This document shows positions 23,179-33,500 of a stretch of 64,000 bases of DNA, one piece after another. The stretch is from Drosophila pseudoobscura (lineage: Eukaryota > Arthropoda > Insecta > Diptera > Drosophilidae), in contig NC_046683.1 of the NCBI RefSeq assembly GCF_009870125.1, positions 868,001 to 932,000 of the forward strand, written 5' to 3'. The notes beneath the pieces were generated by a model that saw nothing but the letters and a program-made list of their open reading frames with translations, ran no database searches and was not told where the DNA came from. How positions within the stretch are numbered: the stretch's first letter is position 1; the number at the start of each line of letters is the position of its first letter. The translations under genes and the position numbers were made by a program.

Positions 23179-25482
23179 CTACTGCTTGACAGTCTCTGTG
23201 GTTTCGGCCGCTGCTCCTGTTGCTGATGCTGTTGTGCGATTGGCCTCCTCCGGCTTCATGGCAGGGAACAAGAGAACCTCCTAAAACGTGAAGAATGGAA
23301 AAGTAGAATAGAGAACTGTGTTCAGTGGGAGGGCATGAGTGCCGTTTACCTTGATGTTGTTCGAGTCGGTGAGGAACATGGTCAGTCGATCGATGCCCAT
23401 GCCAAAGCCACCAGTGGGTGGCAGGCCATATTCGAGGGCCGTGCAAAAGTTCTCGTCGACCATCTGAGCCTCGTCATCGCCGGCCGCCTTGTCGCTGGCC
23501 TGCTGCTCGAAGCGTTCGCGCTGGACGACCGGATCGTTCAGCTCGGTGTAGGCGTTGCAGATTTCCTTTTTGGCGACGAACAGCTCGAAGCGCTCGGTAA
23601 GGCCGGGGGCGCTGCGATGGTACTTGGCCAGCGGCGACATGATTTGTGGATGCTCGCAGATGAACGTAGGATTGATGCACTCCTCCTCGATGAACTCCCC
23701 GACCAGCTTGTCCAGCAGGCGGGCGGTAGTGCGCGGGGCCGGGCACTCGACCTGATGCTTCACGCACAGCTGCGAGAGGAAGTCGGTAGTCGCGCGCGTG
23801 TTGAAGGTTTCCGCGGAGGGGAACTGCACTTTGAGCTTCTCTTCGAGCGTCTTGATCATCGAGACGCGCTTGAAGGGCGGCGTGAAGTCGAGCTCTTGCT
23901 CGGGCCCCTCGGGTCCCTCCGGATGGTACTTGATCTTGTACGAGCCGCGGATCGACTTGACCATGCCGGAGATCAGCTGCTCGGTGATGTCCATCACATC
24001 GGCGTAGTCCGCGTACGCCATGTAGAACTCGCACGTCGTGAACTCCGGGTTGTGGGTGAGGTCGATCCCCTCGTTGCGGAACTGCCGCCCAATCTCGTAG
24101 ACGCGATCGAGCCCCCCAACTACCAGCATCTTGTGGTAGAGCTCCGGGGCGATGCGCATGAACAGGTCCATCTTCAGTTCGTTGTGATGCGTGACGAAGG
24201 GCTTGGCAGTCGCCCCACCGGCCACCATATTCATCATGGGCGTCTCAATCTCCAGGAAGCCCAAGCGATCCAGGAACTGTCTGACATAGGAAATGATCTA
24301 GAGAAGGAGACAGGGAGTATTCAGAGACGGGATTCTGTGGATGTATGCTGTTGCTTTTGTACCTTGGCACGAATCTGGAAATTCTCGCGCACTTTGTTGT
24401 TGAGGATGAGGTCGAGATAGCGCTGGCGGTAGCGTGTCTCCTTGTCCTTAAGTCCGAAATGCAAATGCGGTAGCATGTGCAGGCAGGGGGACAGCAGCTT
24501 GATCTCCGTGGGCATGATAGAGAGCTCACCCTTCTTGGTCTTGCCCGGATGCCCTTTGACGCCAATGATGTCACCGCGCCGCAGCTTGGCCGTGTCCGTC
24601 TCGAAGGCGGTCTCCGGCTGGTACGACTTGGCGCTGGCCATCACCTGCAGCTTGACGCCCTCGCCGCGCAGGTCGTAGAAGATGAGCTTGGCCCCCGACT
24701 CGCGGATGGCATGCACGCGGCCAGCCACGCTGAGGCTGACCTTCTCGAGGGTCTCGCCGTCCGTCAAGCCGGAATACTGCTCGATGAAGTTCTCCAGGGA
24801 GATGCTGACATTGAACTTGTGTGGATAGGGATGTGAGTCGGCAGACTGCTTCAGCTCCTGGACGGCGGCCGAGCGCAGCTTGAAGTACTCATTGGGCGAG
24901 ATCTCCTCCTCATCAGCAGTGGACTTCTTCTTCTGGGCGCCCTCCTCCGCGGGCGGAGCAGCTGCTGCCCGTGTGGCCTCCTTCTCGCTCTTCTCCTTGG
25001 CCTTCTGCTCGGCTTTCAGCCGGCGCTTCAACTCACTGCAAAATAGGTCGAAAGGAAACACAAAATCAATAAGAGAGCTGCCCTGCAAGCGGTGCCTCCA
25101 AGTAACCCACAGTTTGGTTCGTTTGCTGGGTGCCAACTGCAGGCCGCTCACATGGTACCCTCTACGGTTGGCTGCCACTGCTGCTACATGGCCATAGCCG
25201 ACCGACGACACTCGCTGCAGGTGCCTTAGGGCACAGCGAGCAAGCATTTTTTGCATCAGCAACTCAGCCCTGGGAAGTAGCTTGGAACGTCGTCGCTTTT
25301 CTTGGAAACACACACAATGCGATTGCTGCCGACTGCTGAAGGCGGCTCGACTTAACCTCACTTGTGTGCTTCGTTGGCCAGAGTTGCGGATGATCTGGCA
25401 GGTTTGTTGTTCTGTGGCGTCGTGTGATTCTTGCCAGTCTCTGTACTTACTTCTTGGACAGTTCTCCACTTGCAGCAGCCAT
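23179..25482 (-). CDS. LysRS: Lysyl-tRNA synthetase, class II (cytosolic form)
   Basis: Charges tRNA-Lys. Exons on the minus strand: 25482-25451, 25035-24363, 24297-23350, 23280-23179; phases agree; 584 residues, typical for eukaryotic KARS. The N-terminus is [20 protein letters not shown] followed by a Lys/Glu-rich tRNA-binding helix. An OB-fold anticodon-binding domain follows ([20 protein letters not shown]), then class II motif 1 at the start of exon 3 ([20 protein letters not shown]), motif 2 ([19 protein letters not shown]) and motif 3 ([13 protein letters not shown]). The short first exon ends in phase 2 and joins the long exon to make the conserved NELKRRL. A second first exon within intron 1 supplies a mitochondrial presequence (separate entry). 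Third-position GC is high, as in Set2 and Hecw. Confidence 0.96.
25111..25256 (-). CDS. LysRS: Mitochondrial-presequence alternative exon of LysRS
   Basis: On the minus strand an ATG at 25256 (second at 25247) opens a 48-codon segment, [18 protein letters not shown] through [16 protein letters not shown]. It is rich in Arg, Ala and Ser, with no Asp or Glu, as expected for a mitochondrial targeting sequence. It ends in phase 2 at CT|GTGGGT, the phase needed to join the common exon at 25035, giving LELKRRL and a 622-residue protein. Animal KARS genes are known to make both compartment forms by alternative splicing, so this fits. The donor is weaker than that of exon 1. Confidence 0.75.
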
Positions 25483-25564
25483 GCTGTTCGGGCCTCTCTG
25501 GGGTGATTACCTTGCGGATATTTGGAGCGCGGGCGCGGAAACAAAAACGGTGCGGGAACCAGTG

Positions 25565-25668
25565 CAGTGTGACCGTAGTGATGTAAAAAAACATCAATCA
25601 GTGTGACCGCGGATTTATCAATAAAATATACCGTCCGACCATCAGAAATATACCGAAACATACCGCCT
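25565..25668 (-). promoter_or_regulatory. LysRS core promoter: two motif 1 sites and motif 6 sites
   Basis: Read on the minus strand: motif 6 (CGGTATATTT) at 25646-25655 and 25623-25633, a weaker one near 25658, then two motif 1/M1BP sites (GGTCACACTG) at 25599-25608 and 25565-25574. Order and spacing mirror the Set2 and Hecw promoters. The start codon at 25482 is about 85 bases downstream. Confidence 0.75.
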
Positions 25669-25734
25669 CATTTTCAAAATATACTGACGAATTCAAGTTA
25701 TATTTTACATATTCCTCGTTTTTGATATTCTGTG

Positions 25735-26110
25735 GAATATTATTATCTAAAAAGAACATTTAGCACTGCCCACATAATTTAATCCGATTAAGGAATCAAT
25801 TTTCTACTTGACTGGTTTATTCTAAATACATGTTTTTATTGCATTTTGCGTAAAAAAAGGTTTTAGCGAAAATGGTCAAACAGAAAAAGGATTTAGCGAA
25901 ATAGGTCACACTAAAAAACGAAAGAGGATAGTCGTTCCTTTTGTTCAATGTAGAGATTCCGTTGAATAATTTTGTCTAAATAAAACCCTTAGTTCTGCCC
26001 ACATCATTTTATGCCGTTGATGAATAAATTTTCTTTAAATTGGATAGATTTTTAGTCCTTGCTTTTATTGTATTTAGGCTAAAACAAGGTTTAAACAAAA
26101 TAGTTAAACA
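25735..26110. repeat. Diverged tandem duplication, about 230 bp period
   Basis: Two blocks, about 25735-25880 and 25963-26108, share an ordered series of matches: CTGCCCACAT-AATTTA(T)-CCG-TTGA, AAT-AATTTTCT, TTTTTATTG-ATTT-G-CTAAAA-AAGGTTT. They are no longer close to identical. An M1BP-like site lies between them. The origin is unknown; it could be an old transposable-element fragment. Confidence 0.6.
25903..25913 (+). promoter_or_regulatory. Orphan motif 1 (M1BP) site
   Basis: TAGGTCACACTA matches the motif 1 consensus YGGTCACACTR except at its first base, in plus orientation and about 420 bp upstream of the LysRS start. No plus-strand gene follows within 1 kb, only AT-rich DNA and the tRNA-Thr gene. 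It may be an insulator-type M1BP site, an unannotated transcript start, or chance. Confidence 0.35.
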
Positions 26111-26698
26111 AAAAACAGTCGCTGTGTTGCTGGTCTTTGAAGACATAATTTAACATGAATGTCCTGTTATCCAAACTGATTTTAAAACGTAAGAAAGAAG
26201 AAAGAATTTAAGAAATTTTAGACATATTCGTCCATACGATTATTATCTTGTATTTATATGTACATATATGTGTATCCTTATACCTATTCTTGATCCCTGT
26301 AGAAAGACGATGAGCTGCAAAATAATAAAAATCAAGAATAATAATTATAATACGAATTATAAAATAAAAATCAAGAATAATAATTATAATAATAATTATC
26401 ACATAATAATTAATAAAAATTATCCCATAATAATTAATAAAAATCATATTCGATATTTTCCAAGCTGCTTTGAAACGTAATTAATAATATCTTTATCACA
26501 GAGTTACATAGAGTATATTGCTATCCCGATCGATATAGTACGTTTATGGTTAGCTCTCTGCAAGAAGACCATTAACAGCAAGAGAGGTGCATACATTACA
26601 AACAGCGTCTTCCCTCCTACATCATGCTTTATTCTTCTTCTTCATTTATTTTGTATTCCATCCAGCTCTATTGGCCGACACCCTACATACCTATATGC
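26111..26698. other. AT-rich spacer with AAT/ATT simple repeats
   Basis: Contains imperfect AATAAT/AATTAT repeats at 26320-26450 and no gene that I recognise. Confidence 0.6.
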
Positions 26699-26850
26699 AT
26701 CGCCCAGATCGGCCGCTCTATTGCAGAGATATAGCGGCAGAAGAACCCAGTATTTCAATTATATGCCAATCTTCGGTAGGCTATATCTCAGACAAATAGG
26801 GCCAGATCGGTGAAGGGCCAACTCTCCTAGGATCGCGAGGATCCAGACCT
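26699..26850 (+). repeat. Isolated short module of the 27.6-38.5 kb satellite
   Basis: A single diverged copy of the short module, from CGCCCAGATCGGCCGC at 26701 to GGATCCAGAC near 26849, separated by about 700 bp of unrelated DNA and the tRNA-Thr gene from the main array. Same orientation as the array. Confidence 0.85.
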
Positions 26851-27161
26851 TGGGTCTGCCATCTCTCCTTCCCCCTTCCCCTTTCCAAACTCTCCTTCAT
26901 CTTTGCCACAGCGTTTTGCTTTAATTATATTTAAAAGCATTTATCAGCCCGGAGACAACGGTCCAAAGAACAAGAACAACTGTGTCAACATATATTCTCC
27001 CCTCGCCGCGCTTTTATTCACCGTCTGTCGCATGCTATCTTTTGTGTCGCAGATACACGTACAAAAAGATACAAAATTAGTACCTACATACTGCAAGCGC
27101 AGCTCTTGTTCGGAGACATTTGGCTGCTGAAATTCGCTTCTGGGACGCCCTCAAAATGTGG

Positions 27162-27233
27162 GCCTCTTTAGCTCAGTGGCAGAGCACTGGTCTTGTAAAC
27201 CAGGGGTCGTGAGTTCAATCCTCACAGGAGGCA
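27162..27233 (+). tRNA. tRNA-Thr (anticodon TGT)
   Basis: A 72 nt cloverleaf. The acceptor stem is GCCTCTT with AGGAGGC (one G-T pair) and the discriminator base is A. The A box is TAGCTCAGTGG, the anticodon arm is CTGGT-CTTGTAA-ACCAG with TGT at 27194-27196, and the B box is GAGTTCAATCCTC. No strong T-run follows at once (TTT at 27235); the first TTTTTT is near 27303, so termination may be leaky or use the TTT. Confidence 0.96.
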
Positions 27234-27567
27234 TTTCCCAAGATTCCGCGCTCCCTCACCATTACCATCATCAAACGTATGGAGTGGGAGTTGTGCGAGT
27301 GCTTTTTTGCACATGTTTGACTAATGGAAAGACAAGACACCTTCCGAAAGCAATGTCTGTCAATGGGAGAGGATCAATTATAATATGTATCCCTGCTATT
27401 GGATTCATAGAAGTGTCTTTGGAGATCGTTAAAGGTATTGCAAAGGGTCTGAAGCACCCTCCGTTTAAAGATCCTTTGTAATCCAGTGAATTCTTTGCTT
27501 AGTTCTCCAATCCTCTTCCATTAGTCTACTTCTTTATTACCTTTCTTCTGATGTTAGTAGATCAAAA
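27234..27567. other. Spacer between tRNA-Thr and the satellite array
   Basis: Unique-looking DNA with no recognised gene. A 107-codon open frame overlapping the tRNA has no splice or start support. Confidence 0.5.
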
Positions 27568-30500
27568 GGACTCTCCCGATCACGGAAAGACATGCCTAGC
27601 CCAGATCGGCAGCCCTATTGCAGAGATATAGCGTGCAGAAGAAACCAGTATTTCAATTATACATATGCCAATCTTCGGTAGGCTATATCTCAAACAATTA
27701 GAGCCAGATCGGTGAAGGAACAACTCTCCTAGAATCGCGAGGATCCAGACTGTCGATCGGTGTCTCGCCCAGATCGGCAGCCCTATTGCAGAGATATAGA
27801 GTGCAGAAGAAACCAGTATTTCAATTATACACCAATCTTCGGTAGGCTATGTCTCAGACAATTAGAGCCAGATCGGTGAAGGACCAACTCTCCTAGGATC
27901 GCGAGGATCCAGACTGTCGATCGGTGTCTCGACCAGATCGGCCGCCCTATTGCAGAGATATAGAGTGCAGAAGAAACCAGTATTTCAAATATACATATGC
28001 CAATCTTCGGTAGGCTATATCTCAGACAATTAGAGCCAGATCGGTGAAGGACCAACTCTCCCAGGATCGCGAGGATCCAGACTGTCGATCGGTGTCAAAA
28101 TCTCGACTTCGAAAATGAGGCCGATTTTCAAAAAATTTAATGATGTAACCATAATGATTTTTTGCGAAAATCGTAAGAAAATGGATGTCCTTCATTCCGA
28201 TTTCAGTCAATTGGCAGGACTCTCCCGATCACGGAGAGACATGCCTCGCCCAGATCGGCCGCCCTATTGCAGAGATATAGCGTGAGGAGAAACCAGTATT
28301 TCAATTATACGCCAATCTTCGGTAGGCTATATCTCAGACAATTAGAGCCAGATCGGTGAAGGACCAACTCTCCCAGGATCGCGAGGATCCAGACTGTCGA
28401 TCGGTGTCAAAATCTCGACTTCGAAAATGAGGCCGATTTTCAAAAAATTTAATGATGTAACCATCATGATTTTTTGCGAAAATCGTGAAAAACTGGATGT
28501 CCTTCATTCCGATTTCAGTCGATTGGCAGGACTCTCCCGATCACGGAAAGACATACCTCGCCCAGATCGGCCGCCCTATAGCAGAGATATAGCGTGAGGA
28601 GAAACCAGTATTTCAATTATACGCCAATCTTCGGTAGGCTATATCTCAGACAATTAGAGCCAGATCGGTGAAGGACCAACTCTCCCAGGATCGCGAGGTT
28701 CCAGACTGTCGATCGGTGTCTCGACCAGATCGGCCGCCCTATTGCAGAGATATAGAGTGCAGAAGAAACTAGTATTTCAAATATACATATGCCAATCTTC
28801 GGTAGGCTATATCTCAGACAATTAGAGCCAGATCGGTGAAGGACCAACTCTCCCAGGATCGCGAGGATCCAGACTGTCGATCGGTGTCAAAATCTCGACT
28901 TCGAAAATGAGGCCGATTTTCAAAAAATTTAATGATGTAACCATAATGATTTTTTGCGAAAATCGTAAGAAAATGGATGTCCTTCATTCCGATTTCAGTC
29001 GATTGGCAGGACTCTCCCGATCACGGAAAGACATACCTCGCCCAGATCGGCCGCCCTATAGCAGAGATATAGCGTGCAGAAGAAACCAGTATTTCAATTA
29101 TACGCCAATCTTCGGTAGGCTATATCTCAGACAATTAGAGCCAGATCGGTGAAGGACCAACTCTCCCAGGATCGCGAGGTTCCAGACTGTCGATCGGTGT
29201 CTCGCCCAGATCGGCAGCCCTATTGCAGAGATATAGCGTGCAGAAAAACCAGTATTTCAAATATACATATGCCAATCTTCGGTAGGCTATATCTCAGACA
29301 ATTAGAGCCAGATCGGTGAAGGACCAACTCTCCCAGGATCGCGAGGATCCAGACTGTCGATCGGTGTCAAAATCTCGACTTCGAAAATGAGGCCGATTTT
29401 CGCAAAATTTAATGATGTAACCATCATGATTTTTTGCGAAAATCGTGAAAAAATGGATGTCCTTCATTCCGATTTCAGTCGATTGGCAGGACTCTTCCGA
29501 TCACGGAAAGACATACCTCGCCCAGATCGGCCGCCCTATAGCAGAGATATAGCGTGAGGAGAAACCAGTATTTCAATTATACGCCAATCTTCGGTAGGCT
29601 ATATCTCAGACAATTAGAGCCAGATCTGTGAAGGACCAACTCTCCCAGGATCGCGAGGATCCAGACTGTCGATCGGTGTCAAAATCTCGACTTCGAAAAT
29701 GAGGCCGATTTTCGCAAAATTTAATGATGTAACCATCATGATTTTTTGCGAAAATCGTGAAAAAATGGATGTCCTTCATTCCGATTTCAGTCGATTGGCA
29801 GGACTCTTCCGATCACGGAAAGACATGGCTCGCCCAGATCGGCCGCCCTATTGCAGAGATATAGAGTGCAGAAGAAACCAGTATTTCAATTATACATACA
29901 TATGCCAATCTTCGGTAGGCTATATCTCAGACAATTAGAGCCAGATCGGTGAAGGACCAACTCTCCCAGGATCGCGAGGTTCCAGACTGTCGATCGGTGT
30001 CTCGCCCAGATCGGCAGCCCTATTGCAGAGATATAGCGTGCAGAAAAACCAGTATTTCAAATATACATATGCCAATCTTCGGTAGGCTATATCTCAGACA
30101 ATTAGAGCCAGATCGGTGAACGGACAACTCTCCCAGGATCGCGAGGATCCAGACTGTCGATCGGTGTCAAAATCTCGACTTCGAAAATGAGGCCGATTTT
30201 CGCAAAATTTAATGATGTAACCATCATGATTTTTTGCGAAAATCGTGAAAAAATGGATGTCCTTCATTCCGATTTCAGTCGATTGGCAGGACTCTTCCGA
30301 TCACGGAAAGACATGGCTCGCCCAGATCGGCAGCCCTATTGCAGAGATATAGCGTGCAGAAGAAACCAGTATTTCAATTATACATACATATGCCAATCTT
30401 CGGTAGGCTATATCTCAGACAATTAGAGCCAGATCGGTGAAGGACCAACTCTCCCAGGATCGCGAGGATCCAGACTGTCGATCGGTGTCAAATCTCGACT

Positions 30501-33500
30501 TCGAAAATGAGGCCGATTTTCGCAAATTTTAATGATGTAACCATCATGATTTTTTGCGAAAATCGTGAAAAAATGGATGTCCTTCATTCCGATTTCAGTC
30601 GATTGGCAGGACTCTCCCGATCACGGAAAGACATGCCTCGCCCAGATCGGCAGCCCTATTGCAGAGATATAGCGTGCAGAAGAAACCAGTATTTCGAATA
30701 TACATATGCCAATCTTCGGTAGGCTATATCTCAGACAATTAGAGCCAGATCGATGAAGGGAAAACTCTCCCAGGATCGCGAGGATCCAGACTGTCGATCG
30801 GTGTCAAATCTCGACTTCGAAAATGAGGCCGATTTTCGCAAAATTTAATGATGTAACCATCATGATGTTTTGCGAAAATCGTGAACAAATGGATGTCCTT
30901 CATTCCGATTTCAGTCGATTGGCAGGACTCTCCCGATCACGGAAAGACATGGCTCGCCCAGATCGGCAGCCCTATTGCAGAGATATAGAGTGCAGAAGAA
31001 ACCAGTATTTCAATTATACATACATATGCCAATCTTCGGTAGGCTATATCTCAGACTATTAGAGCCAGATCGGTGAAGGACCAACTCTCCTAGGATCGCG
31101 AGGATCCAGACTGTCGATCGGTGCCTCGCCCAGATCGGCCGCCCTATTGCAGAGATATAGCGTGCAGAAGAAACCAGTATTTCAATTATACATACATATG
31201 CCAATCTTCGGTAGGCTATATCTCAGACAATTAGAGCCAGATCGGTGAAGGGACAACTCTCCCAGGATCGCGAGGATCCAGACTTTCGATCGGTGTCAAA
31301 TCTCGACTTCGAAAATGAGGCCGATTTTCGCAAAATTTAATGATGTAACCATCATGATGTTTTGCGAAAATCGTGAAAAAATGGATGTCCTTCATTCCGA
31401 TTTCAGTCGATTGGCAGGACTCTCCCGATCACGGAAAGACATGCCTCGCCCAGATCGGCAGCCCTATTGCAGAGATATAGCGTGCAGAAGAAACCAGTAT
31501 TTCAAATATACATATGCCAATCTTCGGTAGGCTATATCTCAGACAATTAGAGCCAGATCGGTGAAGGGACAACTCTCCCAGGATCGCGAGGATCCAGACT
31601 GTCGATCGGTGTCAAATCTCGACTTCGAAAATGAGGCCGATTTTCGCAAAATTTAATGATGTAACCATCATGATGTTTTGCGAAAATCGTGAAAAAATGG
31701 ATGTCCTTCATTCCGATTTCAGTCGATTGGCAGGACTCTCCCGATCACGGAAAGACATGCCTCGCCCAGATCGGCAGCCCTATTGCAGAGATATAGCGTG
31801 CAGAAGAAACCAGTATTTCAAATATACATATGCCAATCTTCGGTAGGCTATATCTCAGACAATTAGAGCCAGATCGGTGAAGGACCAACTCTCCTAGGAT
31901 CGGGAGGATCCAGACTGTCGATCGGTGTCGGCCCAGATCGGCCGCCCTATTGCAGAGATATAGCGTGCAGAAGAAACCAGTATTTCAATTATACATACAT
32001 ATGCCAATCTTCGGAAGGCTATATCTCAGACAATTAGAGCCAGATCGGTGAAGGACCAACTCTCCAGGATCGCGAGGATCCCGACTGTCGATCGGTGTCA
32101 AAATCTCGACTTCGAAAATGAGGCCGATTTTCGCAAATTTTAATGATGTAACCATCATGATTTTTTGCGAAAATCGTGAAAAAATGGATGTCCTTCATTC
32201 CGATTTCAGTCGATTGGCAGGACTCTCCCGATCACGGAGAGACATGCCTCGCCCAGATCGGCCGCCCTATTGCAGAGATATAGCGTGCAAAAGAAACCAG
32301 TATTTCAATTATATGTACATATGCCAATCTTCGGAAGGCTACATCTCAAACAATTAGGGCCAGATCGGTGAAGGACCAACTCTCCCAGGATCGCGAGGAT
32401 CCAGACTGTCGATCGGTGTCAAAATCTCGACTTCGAAAATGAGGCCGATTTTCGCAAAATTTAATGATGTAACCATCATGATTTTTTGCGAAAATCGTGA
32501 AAAAATGGATGTCCTTCATTCCGATTTCAGTCGATTGGCAGGACTCTCCCGATCACGGAAAGACATGCCTCGCCCAGATCAGCCGCCTTATTGCAGAGAT
32601 ATAGCGTGCAGAAAAACCAGTATTTCAATTATACGCCAATCTTCGGTAGGCTATATCTCAGACAATTAGAGCCAGATCGGTGAAGGACCAACTCTCCTAG
32701 GATCGGGAGGATCCAGACTGTCGATCGGTGTCGGCCCAGATCGGCCGCCCTATTGCAGAGATATAGCGTGCAGAAGAAACCAGTATTTCAATTATACGCC
32801 AATCTTCGGTAGGCTATATCTCAGACTATTAGAGCCAGATCGGTGAAGGACCAACTCTCCCAGGATCGCGAGGATCCCGACTGTCGATCGGTGTCAAAAT
32901 CTCGACTTCGAAAATGAGGCCGATTTTCGCAAAATTTAATGATGTAACCATCATGATTTTTTGCGAAATGCGTGAAAAAATTGAAGTCCTTCATTCCGAT
33001 TTCAGTCGATTGGCAGGACTCTCCCGATCACGGAAAGACATGCCTCGCCCAGATCGGCCGCCCTATTGCAGAGATATAGCGTGCAGAAGAAACCAGTATT
33101 TCAATTATACGCCAATCTTCGGTAGGCTATATCTCAGACAATTAGAGCCAGATCGGTGAAGGACCAACTCTCCCAGGATCGCGAGGATCCAGACTGTCGA
33201 TCGGTGTCAAAATCTCGACTTCGAAAATGAGGCCGATTTTCAAAAAATTTAATGATGTAACCATCATGATTTTTTGCGAAAATCGTGAAAAAATGGATGT
33301 CCTTCATTCCGATTTCAGTCGATTGGCAGGACTCTCCCGATCACGGAAAGACATGCCTCGCCCAGATCAGCCGCCCTATTGCAGAGATATAGCGTGCAGA
33401 AGAAACCAGTATTTCAATTATACGCCAATCTTCGGTAGGCTATATCTCAGACAATTAGAGCCAGATCGGTGAAGGACCAACTCTCCTAGGATCGCGAGGA

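Noticed and set aside
23335-24420. 361-codon plus-strand open frame
   Set aside because: Exact antisense of the LysRS catalytic exons, an effect of GC-rich third positions.
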